Source: Dechloromonas hankyongensis
GTDB taxonomy: Bacteria; Pseudomonadota; Gammaproteobacteria; Burkholderiales; Rhodocyclaceae
Length of the DNA: 64,000 nucleotides
Reading direction: 5' to 3'
Assembly (NCBI RefSeq): GCF_022012295.1
Contig: NZ_JAKLTN010000001.1
Span: 620,001 to 684,000, forward strand
Shown here: positions 16,063 to 24,721 of the stretch, one piece after another
How the letters are laid out: every line of letters begins with the position of its first letter
How positions within the stretch are numbered: position 1 is the stretch's first letter
Program-made: the position numbers and the translations under genes
The notes under the pieces: model-generated
The model's input: only the letters and a program-made list of their open reading frames with translations
The model's database searches: none
What the model was told of the DNA's origin: nothing

Positions 16063-17097
16063 TTTTATTGGTGGCGGACGGATCTTTGTTTCGCTAGTTA
16101 CTTTGATCGCACTCCATAAAGGCCAACTGCTTAACAGCTCCACATTTGATCATGCGGTTAACATTGCGTGCTACTTATCGAAAACGGTCGCGCATCGGAA
16201 GTTTCAAATCCAGAATTATTTGTGCCTGCATTACTGAACTGCAAATGTGTGAAGCTGCGGACGCGTGATCAATCTTCAAAGGTGATGTTGTGATCAAACA
16301 AGACGAAGCTATTGCACTAGTTACTGATCTTTCTCAGCAGCTAATAAAAATTGCAAACGAGACAAGAAATACAGGCGATTACCAGTCGGGATTCGAAAGA
16401 ATTCGTAGGTGGAAGGAACGGGCATCCAACAAGATTTCGCTACAAGTAAATCAATTGGAAGGCGAAAAACTGAAAAATAAGCGGAAGGGCTCGTTCAGGA
16501 TGGGGGACCCGGTTGGAAATGCTGTTGACGAAGCCAAAATGTACCTTGGTTTCTTGGATGCATTATTGGATGAACTGAAGAACCATCCTGACGAAGTGTT
16601 GGAGAGGCCGATGCCTGTGAAGGGGCTTGCTGCCATCGAAGAGCCTCAGCAGCAGAGAAGTAGCAATGCGGTATTCATCGTACATGGACACGACGAACTG
16701 AACTTGCTGCGAACCAAAGAATTGCTAAGAGATAGATGGGGGCTGGAGCCCATTGTTCTGTCGGGTCAGCCAGGGAAGGGGCGAACAATAATTGAAAAAT
16801 TTGAGGGGGAGGCTCAAAGAGCGTCGTTTGCCTTTGTCTTGATAACTCCCGATGACCAAATCCAAAAAGACGAAAGTGGCTATAGCCAAGCGAGGCCAAA
16901 TGTGATTTTTGAACTTGGCTGGTTTTATGGACGTTTAGGGCGTGAGCGCGTTTGTATTTTGTTTAAAGAAGGAACAAAAATTCACTCTGATCTTGATGGC
17001 GTGAGCAGAATTCAGTTTAAAGACTCAATTGCGGAGTCGATAGTAGAAATTGAGGCAGAACTTGTGGAAGCAGGGCTCCTCGCAATATAGAGCTGTA
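16063..17097 (+). mobile_element. AT-rich inserted segment carrying the TIR-like gene
   Basis: From just after the cobS stop to the cobC start the base composition falls visibly below that of both flanks. The segment contains 227 non-coding bases and one complete gene. No integrase, transposase, direct repeats or terminal inverted repeats were found, so the mechanism of entry is unknown. Acquisition by recombination is inferred from composition and from disruption of the cobS-cobC pairing. Confidence 0.6.
16290..17090 (+). CDS. Stand-alone TIR-like nucleotide-binding protein (PF10137/CAP12-type)
   Basis: 266 residues in two parts. Residues 1-115 are helical and charged, without a recognisable domain. 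Residues 126-250 form the predicted nucleotide-binding TIR-like domain: NAVFIVHGHDELNLLRTKE, IVLSGQPGKGRTIIEKFE, FAFVLITPDD, and ARPNVIFELGWFYGRLGR, in which Glu208 matches the catalytic Glu of NADase TIRs. Related domains act as NAD-depleting effectors in CBASS/Pycsar-type and STING-linked antiphage systems. No cyclase, sensor or partner gene lies beside it, so its trigger is unknown. The GTG start has AAAGGTGAT upstream. Codon use is AT-rich, unlike neighbours. Confidence 0.82.
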   Translation: MIKQDEAIALVTDLSQQLIKIANETRNTGDYQSGFERIRRWKERASNKISLQVNQLEGEKLKNKRKGSFRMGDPVGNAVDEAKMYLGFLDALLDELKNHPDEVLERPMPVKGLAAIEEPQQQRSSNAVFIVHGHDELNLLRTKELLRDRWGLEPIVLSGQPGKGRTIIEKFEGEAQRASFAFVLITPDDQIQKDESGYSQARPNVIFELGWFYGRLGRERVCILFKEGTKIHSDLDGVSRIQFKDSIAESIVEIEAELVEAGLLAI

Positions 17098-17610
17098 GTG
17101 CGCCTCCATCTGATCCGCCACCCCAAGCCCTTGATCGAAGCCGGCATCTGCTACGGCCGGCACGATTGCCCGGCGGAAGACACTGCTTCGGCGGCCGCCA
17201 TGCTGTTGGCTGAGCTGCCTGCCGGGTTGCCGCTATGGAGCAGCCCCTTACGGCGTTGTCGCGACTTGGCCGAGCTCTTGCATCCTCAACCCGTCATCGA
17301 CAACCGCCTAGCCGAGATGAATTTCGGCGCCTGGGAAGCGCGGCGCTGGAACGATATTCCGCGCGTCGAGTTGGATGCCTGGGCGGCCGATATCGCCGGC
17401 TATGCGCCACCGGGGGGCGAGTCGCCGCGCCAACTGCAGCGGCGGGCGCTGGATTTCGTGGCGTCGCTTGACGTCCCCGAAGCGGTGATCGTTACCCATG
17501 CCGGGGTGATCCGCACCCTGCTGGCGCATTGGCAGGGGCTGCCGCCGGAGCGGTGGACCGAACTGAACTTTGCCTACGGCTCCTGCACGCGGGTCGATGT
17601 CCCCCGGTAG
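17098..17610 (+). CDS. cobC: Alpha-ribazole phosphatase CobC (histidine phosphatase family)
   Basis: Removes the 5'-phosphate of alpha-ribazole or adenosylcobalamin phosphate. The 170-residue product has the RHG-type catalytic motif at the very start (LHLIRHPKP), LWSSPLRRCRDLAE, the acidic MNFGAWEARRW and VIVTHAGVIR with the second catalytic His. The start is taken as GTG 17098, seven bases after the TIR-like stop; an in-frame ATG at 17050 would add 16 unrelated residues overlapping the TIR-like gene. Its native upstream region appears to have been replaced by the insert, so translation may depend on coupling. Confidence 0.88.
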   Translation: MRLHLIRHPKPLIEAGICYGRHDCPAEDTASAAAMLLAELPAGLPLWSSPLRRCRDLAELLHPQPVIDNRLAEMNFGAWEARRWNDIPRVELDAWAADIAGYAPPGGESPRQLQRRALDFVASLDVPEAVIVTHAGVIRTLLAHWQGLPPERWTELNFAYGSCTRVDVPR

Positions 17611-17620
17611 AATGCCGGGC

Positions 17621-18715
17621 ATGGAAAATTTCACCCCCCTGCGCGACGCGATTCCGGTCGGCGAAATCCGCCGCGTGCTGGTCATCAAGCTGCGCCATCA
17701 CGGCGATGTGCTGGTCAGCTCGCCGGTCTTCTCGGTGCTCAAGGCGCATGCGCCGCAGGCCGAGATCGACGCGCTGGTCTATGCCGATACCGCCGGGATG
17801 GTGACGCTGCATCCGGCCATCGCGCAGGTGCATACCATCGACCGCAAGTGGAAGCAGTTGGGGGCGATGGGCCAGCTCAAGGCCGAACTGGCGCTCTACA
17901 ACGCCCTCAAGGCGCGCGGTTACGACCTGATCATCCACCTCACCGAGCATTGGCGCGGCGCCTGGCTGTGCCGGCTGCTCAAGCCGCGCTGGGCGGTCGG
18001 GCCGGTGGTAAAGGGGCGCAGCAAGCGCTGGAAACAGAGCTTCACGCACCTGCAGACCATCCATAATCCGCAGCGCCACATGGCGGAGACCAACCTCGAT
18101 TCGCTGCGCCGGCTCGGCATCCAGCCGGGGCCGGATGAACGGAAGCTGACGCTGGTTCCGGGGCCGGCAGCCGAAGCGGTGGTGGCGGCGCATCTGGCCG
18201 GATTCGGCCTGCGCGGCAAGGATTTCATCCATGTCCATCCGCCCTCGCGCTGGTTCTTCAAGTGCTGGCCGGTCGAGCGCATGGCGGTGCTGGTCGAACG
18301 CTTGCAGGCGGCCGGTCACGCCGTGGTGCTGACAGCCGCGCCGAGCCAGGACGAAAAGAACATGCTGGAAGCCATCCAGGCGCGGCTGGCCAAGCCGGCC
18401 TTCAGCCTGTCCGGCCAGTTGTCGCTGAAGGAACTGGCGGCGCTGACCCAGGCGGCAAAACTGTTCATCGGCGTCGATTCGGCACCCATGCATATCGCGG
18501 CGGCCGTCGGCACGCCGACCGTGGCGCTGTTCGGCCCCTCCGGCGACAAGCAGTGGGGGCCGTGGGGCGTGCCGAGCCGCGTTATCGCCAGCACCGTTCA
18601 CCCCTGCCGGCCGTGCGGCCACGACGGTTGCGGCGGCGGCAAGGTCAGCGACTGCCTGACCTCGATTGCCGTCGACGAGGTGATGACGGCGGCACAGGAA
18701 CTGCTCGGCGCGTGA
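17621..18715 (+). CDS. GT9 lipopolysaccharide heptosyltransferase (WaaQ-like)
   Basis: Cytoplasmic, membrane-associated transferase adding heptose (ADP-heptose donor) to the LPS inner core. The 364 residues show RRVLVIKLRHHGDVLVSSPV at the N-terminal acceptor side, HVHPPSRWFFKCWP, and the GT9 donor motif VDSAPMHIAAAVGTPTVALFGPS. The Cys-rich segment near the end (HPCRPCGHDGCGGGKVSDC) occurs in the WaaQ/RfaQ group. The start is ATG 17621 (MENFTPL); an ATG three codons earlier is possible. It heads the LPS cluster and overlaps the following glycosyltransferase by four bases. Confidence 0.86.
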   Translation: MENFTPLRDAIPVGEIRRVLVIKLRHHGDVLVSSPVFSVLKAHAPQAEIDALVYADTAGMVTLHPAIAQVHTIDRKWKQLGAMGQLKAELALYNALKARGYDLIIHLTEHWRGAWLCRLLKPRWAVGPVVKGRSKRWKQSFTHLQTIHNPQRHMAETNLDSLRRLGIQPGPDERKLTLVPGPAAEAVVAAHLAGFGLRGKDFIHVHPPSRWFFKCWPVERMAVLVERLQAAGHAVVLTAAPSQDEKNMLEAIQARLAKPAFSLSGQLSLKELAALTQAAKLFIGVDSAPMHIAAAVGTPTVALFGPSGDKQWGPWGVPSRVIASTVHPCRPCGHDGCGGGKVSDCLTSIAVDEVMTAAQELLGA

Positions 18716-19854
18716 AGATCGCCATCGTTCGCCAGCGTTACAACCCGTTCGGCGGTGCCGAGCGTTTTGTCGAACGCGCGCTCGGCGCCCTGGCCGGCGA
18801 CGGGGCCGAGGTGACGCTCATTACCCGGAGCTGGGATGGCGCACCGCGTGAGGGTTTCCGGCAGATCACCTGCGATCCGGCCTATTCCCGGTTGCTTGGC
18901 GGACGGGCGGCGCGCGACCGCAGTTTTGCCGCGGCGGCGCAGGCCGAGATGACCCAGGGCGGTTTCGACATCACCCAGTCGCACGAGCGCATTGCCGGCT
19001 GCATGATCTTCCGCGCTGGCGACGGCGTGCATGCCGCCTGGCTTGATCATCGGGCGCGCATCCTCGGCCCGCTGCAACGGGCGACCCAGCGCTGGTCGCC
19101 GTATCACCGCTACGTGCTGGGCGCGGAAAAGGCGATGTTTGCGCACCCGGCCCTGCGCGCCGTGATCTGCAACTCGCAGATGGTGGCCGACGAAGTAGCG
19201 CGCTACTACGGCGTCGCCCACGACAAGCTGCAGGTAATCTACAACGGCGTCGATACCGAGGTGTTTCATCCCGGGCTGGCTGCTGAATTTCGCAAATCGC
19301 TGCGCGCCGCCAACGGCATTCCCGACGAGGCACCGCTGCTGCTCTTCGTCGGCAGCGGCTTCGAGCGCAAGGGCGTGCCGCAGTTGCTGCGCGCCGCGGC
19401 ACGCATGCAGCGCACCGATGCACGCATCGTCATCGTTGGGGCCGACCGCAAGCTGAAAGCCATGCGGAAGTTGTCCGAACTGCTCGGGCTGAGCCGGCGC
19501 GTGCTGTTCACCGGGCCGCTCAAGGATGTCCGCCCGTGGTACGGCGCGGCTGACGGCTTCGTGCTGCCGACGCTCTACGATCCGTGCCCCAATGCCGCGC
19601 TGGAAGCCCTGGCCTGCGGCCTGCCGGTAGTTACCTCGACGACCTGCGGGGCGCAGGAATGGGTACGTTCCGGCGACAATGGCTGGGTGGTCGATGCCGT
19701 TGATATCGACGGCCTGGCCCAGCGCCTCGACGATCTGGCTGGACTGGCCGGCAATGCCGAGGCCCGGACGGCGGCGCGCGCCGTGGCCGAACCGCTGACC
19801 CTGCCGGCGATGGCCGACCGCTTGCTGACCCTTTACCGTGCGCTGGGCCGCTGA
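18712..19854 (+). CDS. GT4 glycosyltransferase, LPS core (WaaG-like)
   Basis: 380-residue GT-B retaining transferase. The N-terminus (IAIVRQRYNPFGGAERFVERAL) carries the acceptor-side GGAE motif, and the C-terminal half has VGSGFERKGVPQLLRA and the E-x7-E donor motif in PCPNAALEALACGLPVVTS. The arrangement resembles WaaG, which adds the first outer-core glucose. The start is GTG inside the stop codon of the preceding gene (GTGA). Exact sugar and acceptor cannot be read from sequence. Confidence 0.8.
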   Translation: MKIAIVRQRYNPFGGAERFVERALGALAGDGAEVTLITRSWDGAPREGFRQITCDPAYSRLLGGRAARDRSFAAAAQAEMTQGGFDITQSHERIAGCMIFRAGDGVHAAWLDHRARILGPLQRATQRWSPYHRYVLGAEKAMFAHPALRAVICNSQMVADEVARYYGVAHDKLQVIYNGVDTEVFHPGLAAEFRKSLRAANGIPDEAPLLLFVGSGFERKGVPQLLRAAARMQRTDARIVIVGADRKLKAMRKLSELLGLSRRVLFTGPLKDVRPWYGAADGFVLPTLYDPCPNAALEALACGLPVVTSTTCGAQEWVRSGDNGWVVDAVDIDGLAQRLDDLAGLAGNAEARTAARAVAEPLTLPAMADRLLTLYRALGR

Positions 19855-19865
19855 CGCGGCCAAGG

Positions 19866-19871
19866 TATAAT
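19866..19871 (+). promoter_or_regulatory. Possible -10 box upstream of msbA
   Basis: TATAAT occurs in the 49-base gap between the GT4 stop and the msbA start. The -35 side has no good hexamer, so the element is only suggestive. It would give msbA a promoter separate from the upstream LPS genes. Confidence 0.3.
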
Positions 19872-19903
19872 CACCGGTTCTACTTTTCGCTTCAAGGATT
19901 TGC

Positions 19904-21661
19904 ATGTCTGATGACATGACCAGCCGTGAGCTCTACCTCCGGCTGCTGGCCTATGTCCGCCCGTACTGGAAGGCCTTCCTCGCCGCGCTGGCGTGCATGG
20001 GGCTGGCCTCGCTGGCGGAGCCGGTCTTTCCGGCGATCATGAAATCGCTGCTCGACGACGGTTTTTCCAAGGCCAACGGCCCGTGGGACTGGCTGTTCTA
20101 CCCGCTGGCCATCATGGGCATCTTCCTCGTCCGCGCCATTTTCGGTTTTCTCGGTGACTACCTGATGAGCTGGGTGTCGAGCAACGTGGTGGCCGAATTG
20201 CGCCAGGCCATGTTCGCCCGCATGGTCCGCCTGCCGACCCGCTACTACAGCGACAACCTGTCCGGCCGCCTGATGTCGCGCATCGCCTACGACGTGACCG
20301 GCGTCGCCGGCGCGGCGACCAATGCGCTGACCTCGCTGATCAAGGACTCGCTGTCCATCGTCGGCCTGCTCGTCTGGCTGCTCTGGCTGAACTGGCAACT
20401 GACCCTGATCACGCTGAGCGTCGTCCCCTTCATCGCCGTCGTCGTGCGCGTTTTCAGCAAGCGCCTGCGCAGCGTGGCGCGCGGCCAGCAGGAGTCGATG
20501 GGCAAGATCACGCAGGTGCTGCAGGAAGCCATCGAGGGCCACAAGGTGGTCAAGATTTTCGGCGGCCAGGCCTACGAGGAAGACCGCTTCTACCAGTCGG
20601 TGCGCGAGCAGCGCCGGCTGGCCATGCGGGCGACCATGGCCTCGGCAGCGCAGAGCCCGCTGGTCCAGTTCTTCGCCGCCTCCGGCGTCGCCATCATCAT
20701 GGGCGTCGCCCTCAAGCAGGCATCGAGCGACCAGACTACGGTTGGCAGCTTCGTTTCCTTCGTCACTGCCATGCTGATGCTGATGGCGCCGCTGAAGCGC
20801 GTCACCGACGTCAATGCGCCGATCCAGCGCGGCCTGGCGGCAGCGGAAAGCGTCTTCTCCCTGATCGACGAGGATGCCGAGCCGGACAGCGGCCAGGAAG
20901 ACCTCGGCCGCGCCCAAGGTCTGGTCGAGTTCGACAAGGTCACCTTCACCTATCCCGGCGCCGAACGGCCTGCCCTCGACGGCATGTCGCTGACCCTGCG
21001 CCCCGGCGAGTGCGTCGCGCTGGTCGGCCCGTCGGGCAGCGGCAAGACGACGGCGGCCAACCTGCTGCCGCGCTTCTATGCGCTCGATGCCGGCGAAATC
21101 CGCGTCGACGGCCATGCCCTGCCCAACATCCGCCTCAATAGCCTGCGCGACAATATCGCGCTGGTCAGCCAGGATGTGGTGTTGTTCAACGACACCATCG
21201 GCGCCAACATCGCCTACGGCGGCAAGCGCGATGCGACGCTCGACGAAATCCGCGCTGCGGCAAAGGCGGCGCATGCGCTGGAATTCATCGAAGCCCTGCC
21301 CGATGGCCTGGACACCATGATCGGCGAGAACGGCGTCAAGCTGTCCGGCGGCCAGCGCCAACGCCTGGCCATCGCCCGCGCCATTCTGAAGAACGCACCC
21401 ATCCTGATTCTCGACGAAGCGACCTCGGCCCTCGATACCGAATCCGAGCGCCACGTGCAGGCCGCCCTCGACGAGCTGATGAAGGGGCGCAGCACGCTGG
21501 TCATCGCCCACCGCCTGTCGACCATCGAACGTGCCGACCGCATCATCGCGCTGGCCCACGGCCACAAGCAGGAAGAGGGCTCACACGCCGAACTGCTCGC
21601 CCACGACGGTCTGTACGCCCGCCTGTACCGCATGCAGAAGGCGGAAGAGGTCGCCGTCTGA
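19904..21661 (+). CDS. msbA: Lipid A export ABC transporter MsbA
   Basis: Half-transporter flipping lipid A-core across the inner membrane. In 585 residues the N-terminal part (to about 330) holds six hydrophobic helices, followed by the nucleotide-binding domain: Walker A GPSGSGKTTAAN, Q-loop ALVSQDVVLF, signature LSGGQRQRLAIARA, Walker B ILILDEATSALD and H-loop IAHRLST. This matches the MsbA/lipid A exporter family in length and layout. ATG 19904 follows CAAGGATT. The stop shares its last base with the start of the next glycosyltransferase (TGATG). Confidence 0.92.
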   Translation: MSDDMTSRELYLRLLAYVRPYWKAFLAALACMGLASLAEPVFPAIMKSLLDDGFSKANGPWDWLFYPLAIMGIFLVRAIFGFLGDYLMSWVSSNVVAELRQAMFARMVRLPTRYYSDNLSGRLMSRIAYDVTGVAGAATNALTSLIKDSLSIVGLLVWLLWLNWQLTLITLSVVPFIAVVVRVFSKRLRSVARGQQESMGKITQVLQEAIEGHKVVKIFGGQAYEEDRFYQSVREQRRLAMRATMASAAQSPLVQFFAASGVAIIMGVALKQASSDQTTVGSFVSFVTAMLMLMAPLKRVTDVNAPIQRGLAAAESVFSLIDEDAEPDSGQEDLGRAQGLVEFDKVTFTYPGAERPALDGMSLTLRPGECVALVGPSGSGKTTAANLLPRFYALDAGEIRVDGHALPNIRLNSLRDNIALVSQDVVLFNDTIGANIAYGGKRDATLDEIRAAAKAAHALEFIEALPDGLDTMIGENGVKLSGGQRQRLAIARAILKNAPILILDEATSALDTESERHVQAALDELMKGRSTLVIAHRLSTIERADRIIALAHGHKQEEGSHAELLAHDGLYARLYRMQKAEEVAV

Positions 21662-22746
21662 TGCGCATCCTGCACACCGAGTCGTCCAAGGGCTGGGGCG
21701 GCCAGGAAAACCGGACGATGAACGAACTGGTCACCATGCGCGACCGGGGGCATACGCTGGCCGTCGTCGGCCGGCCCGGGGCGCGCATTCTCGAACGGGC
21801 CAAGGAAGCCGGTTTCGAGACCTTCGTCGTCGATATGCGCGGCGCCATCGACCTGCCGGCGATCATCCGCCTGCGCTCGGTCATCAAGCGCTTCAACGCC
21901 GACGTCGTCAATACGCACAGCGGCCGCGACACCCAGCTGGCCGGCATGGCGGCACGCACGCTGTTCAATCGCCCGGCCATCGTCCGTACCCGCCACCTGG
22001 CGCTGCCCATCACGTCGAAATTCACCTACAGCGTGCTGCCCGACCATGTCGTGACGGTCAGCAAGTATGTCGAGAATTACCTGGTCGAGGCCGGCGTGCC
22101 GCGCGATGGCATCACCACCATCCCGACCGGCGTCGATTTCTCGCGCTACGACCGCGCCGCCGTACAGGGCAACCTGCGCGAGGAACTGGGCCTGCCGGCC
22201 GATGCCCTGCTGGTCGGTACGGTCGCCATCCTGCGCGCCAAGAAGGGCCACGCCGAAATCCTCGATGCGGCGCCGGAAGTGCTGGCGCGCTTCCCGAACG
22301 CCCATTTCGTCTTCGCCGGCGACGGCCCGCAGACCGACAACCTGAAGGCGCGCATCGCGGTCGACGGGCTGGAAGGGCGCATCCACCTGCTCGGCCTGCG
22401 CCGCGACGTGACCAACGTCCTCGCCTCGCTCGACGTCTTCGTCCTGCCGACCCATCAGGAAGCGCTCGGCACCGCCTTCATCGAGGCCGGCGCGATGGGA
22501 CTGCCGGCAGTGGCGACGCATGTCGACGGCGTGCCGGAAGTGATTCTCGAAGGCAAGACCGGCTATCTCGTGCCGGCCCATGACGGCCAGGCGCTGGTCG
22601 AGCCGCTCGTCCGCCTGCTGGCCGACCCGGTGCTGCGCCAGTCGATGGGTGCGAACGCCATCGAATTCGTGCACCGCAAGTTTGCCCGCGAAGTCATGGC
22701 GCAGGGCATGGAAGCCTTGTACGAGCGCCTGCTGGAGGAGCAATGA
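21661..22746 (+). CDS. GT4 glycosyltransferase
   Basis: 361 residues of GT-B fold: N-terminal MRILHTESSKGWGGQENRTM with the GGQE acceptor-side motif, then TIPTGVDFSRY, VAILRAKKGHAEILDA and the donor-site HQEALGTAFIEAGAMGLPAVA motif with its two glutamates. It is part of the continuous overlap chain msbA-GT4-deacetylase-GT9, which points to a role in LPS core or surface glycan assembly. Sugar specificity is unknown. Confidence 0.82.
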   Translation: MRILHTESSKGWGGQENRTMNELVTMRDRGHTLAVVGRPGARILERAKEAGFETFVVDMRGAIDLPAIIRLRSVIKRFNADVVNTHSGRDTQLAGMAARTLFNRPAIVRTRHLALPITSKFTYSVLPDHVVTVSKYVENYLVEAGVPRDGITTIPTGVDFSRYDRAAVQGNLREELGLPADALLVGTVAILRAKKGHAEILDAAPEVLARFPNAHFVFAGDGPQTDNLKARIAVDGLEGRIHLLGLRRDVTNVLASLDVFVLPTHQEALGTAFIEAGAMGLPAVATHVDGVPEVILEGKTGYLVPAHDGQALVEPLVRLLADPVLRQSMGANAIEFVHRKFAREVMAQGMEALYERLLEEQ

Positions 22747-23573
22747 GCCTCGGGCAGCCGCTGCCCGTGCTGATGTATCACCACATCAGCCCGAAACCCG
22801 GGCTGGTGACCTGCTCGCCGGACAATTTCCGGGCGCACATGCAGTGGCTGGCCGACAACGGCTGGAAAACCCTGTCCACCGATGAGTTCGCCCAGGCGCT
22901 GACGGACGGTGTGATGCCGAAGAAAAGCGTGCTCGTCACTTTCGACGACGGCTATCTCGACAACTGGGTCTATGCCCACCCGGTACTCAAGGAATTCGGC
23001 CAGCGGGCCACGCTGTTCCTGATCACCGGCTGGATGGGCGAGGGCGAGGTTCGCCCGCATGCCGGCCAGCCCGGCGTGCCCGATGTGCCGACCCACGGCC
23101 AGGCGATGGCTGCGGCCGCCGACGGTAAGCTCGACACCGCCTTCCTGCGCTGGTCGGAAGTCGAAGCCATGCGTGCCGCCGGCACTTTCGATTTCCACTC
23201 GCACACCCACAGCCACACCCGCTGGGATCGCCAGATCGCCGATCAGGGAGAACGCGACCAGGCGCTGGCCGACGACCTGGCTGCTTCGCGCGCCACGCTG
23301 GCCGCCCGCCTCGGCGAGGCCAGCCCGCACCTGTGCTGGCCGCAGGGCTATTACGACGCCGCCTACCAGCGCGTGGCGCAGGCTGCCGGCTTCACCCACC
23401 TGTACACCACCGCACCGGGCGTCGCGCGCCGCGACACCGACCCGGTTCGCATTCCTCGCCTGGTCGTCAAGGATAAGCCAGCCAACTGGTTCTGCGGACG
23501 GATGGGCCTTTACGGCCGGCCGCTGCTGTCGGCGCTGTACCTGGGCCTGAAGTCAGGCAAGAAAGGATTTTGA
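22743..23573 (+). CDS. Polysaccharide deacetylase (NodB-type, CE4)
   Basis: 276 residues. The NodB domain starts PVLMYHHISPKPG and has the catalytic Asp and metal-binding motifs TFDDGYLDNW and DFHSHTHSHTRW, followed by CWPQGYYD. CE4 enzymes remove N-acetyl groups from sugars. No signal peptide is visible, so it probably works on a cytoplasmic or membrane-face precursor. Its position between LPS glycosyltransferases suggests removal of an acetyl group from a core or surface-glycan amino sugar, which is inference. Overlaps both neighbours by one to four bases. Confidence 0.85.
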   Translation: MSLGQPLPVLMYHHISPKPGLVTCSPDNFRAHMQWLADNGWKTLSTDEFAQALTDGVMPKKSVLVTFDDGYLDNWVYAHPVLKEFGQRATLFLITGWMGEGEVRPHAGQPGVPDVPTHGQAMAAAADGKLDTAFLRWSEVEAMRAAGTFDFHSHTHSHTRWDRQIADQGERDQALADDLAASRATLAARLGEASPHLCWPQGYYDAAYQRVAQAAGFTHLYTTAPGVARRDTDPVRIPRLVVKDKPANWFCGRMGLYGRPLLSALYLGLKSGKKGF

Positions 23574-24721
23574 TGCGCTTGCGCTTGCGTGAATCAATTC
23601 TCTACCAATGGCTATACCTAAAGCGAATGCTCGACCGGAGGGCGCGTCCAGCCCAGGAACTCGGCACGCCGGCCATCCGCCGCATCCTGGCAATTTCCTG
23701 CACTGCGCTCGGCGATACGCTGCTGTCCACGCCGGCTCTGCGCGCGTTGCGCCAGACCTATCCGCAGGCCCACATCACTCTGCTCGTCCATCCCTCGCTG
23801 CAGCAACTATTCACCGGCTTGGCCGAGGTCGATGAGCTGATCCCCTACGACGGCAAATGGCGCGGTTTCCGCCGGGCCGCCCGACAGCTCAAGGGCTTTG
23901 ACCTCGCCGTCATCCTTCACGGCAATGAGCCGCAGGCGACGCCGCTGGCCTACCTGTCTGACGCCCGCCACATCTTCAAGCTACCCAACAACAACCGCTG
24001 GAATTTCCTGCTCAGTAATCGCGAACCGGTGCTCGGCTGGGACGATCTCGGTCATGGCATCGACCAGCGCTTGGCGGTGGCGAAACTGGCTGGAGCGGTG
24101 GGCGAATTCGAGCGGCGCATGACCGTGCCTGCCCATGCCGCTGGCAAGGCGGCGGTGGATGCGGCGCTGGCCGAGCGCGGCTGGCAGAAGGCGACCATCG
24201 TCGCCTTTCAGCCGGGCGCTTCGACCATGAGCCGGCGCTGGCCGCGTTCGCGCTTCATCGCGGCGGCCATATCCATGGTTAAGGCGCGCCCGGAACTGCG
24301 CTTCGTGGTCACCGGTTCGCCAGCCGAAGCAGCCCTGTGCCAGGAAGTGGCGGCCGGCATCGAGGCGGCCGTTCCGTTCGCCGGGGGGGCGCGGGCTTGG
24401 GCTTCGGCCGGGCAATTGCCGCTGATTGCCTTGCCCGACCTGTTGCGCCGTTCCAGTCTGTTGGTCACCGGGGATACCGGACCGATGCATCTGGCGGTGA
24501 CGGTGGGTACGTCAGCTGTCGCGCTGTTTGCAGTGTCTGATCCGGCTCGCTCTGGTCCCGGCTACGACGTCGACAAGCATGTCATCATCCGCAAGTGGCG
24601 GACCTGCGATCCCTGCTATTCGAAGAACTGTCCCTACGCCGAGCCGATATGCATGGACAATATCACGGTCGATGAGGTGGTGGCCGCCGTCGATGCCATC
24701 CTGAGCCGGGGGGCGGCATGA
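23573..24721 (+). CDS. GT9 heptosyltransferase family protein
   Basis: 382 residues. N-terminal RRILAISCTALGDTLLSTPALRAL is the GT9 acceptor-side signature, VAFQPGASTMSRRWP the central motif, and VTGDTGPMHLAVTVGTSAVALF the ADP-heptose-site motif. Four cysteines near the end (CDPCYSKNCPYAEPIC) recall the Cys-rich tails of other LPS GT9 proteins. An in-frame TTG precedes the ATG by one codon; ATG 23573 overlaps the preceding stop by one base and is preferred. Confidence 0.83.
   Translation: MRLRLRESILYQWLYLKRMLDRRARPAQELGTPAIRRILAISCTALGDTLLSTPALRALRQTYPQAHITLLVHPSLQQLFTGLAEVDELIPYDGKWRGFRRAARQLKGFDLAVILHGNEPQATPLAYLSDARHIFKLPNNNRWNFLLSNREPVLGWDDLGHGIDQRLAVAKLAGAVGEFERRMTVPAHAAGKAAVDAALAERGWQKATIVAFQPGASTMSRRWPRSRFIAAAISMVKARPELRFVVTGSPAEAALCQEVAAGIEAAVPFAGGARAWASAGQLPLIALPDLLRRSSLLVTGDTGPMHLAVTVGTSAVALFAVSDPARSGPGYDVDKHVIIRKWRTCDPCYSKNCPYAEPICMDNITVDEVVAAVDAILSRGAA

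Noticed and set aside
16290..17090. Possible complete CBASS or Pycsar system
   Set aside because: Both flanks are cobalamin genes; no cyclase, HORMA, E1/E2 or phage-related gene is present, so only a stand-alone effector-like gene can be claimed.
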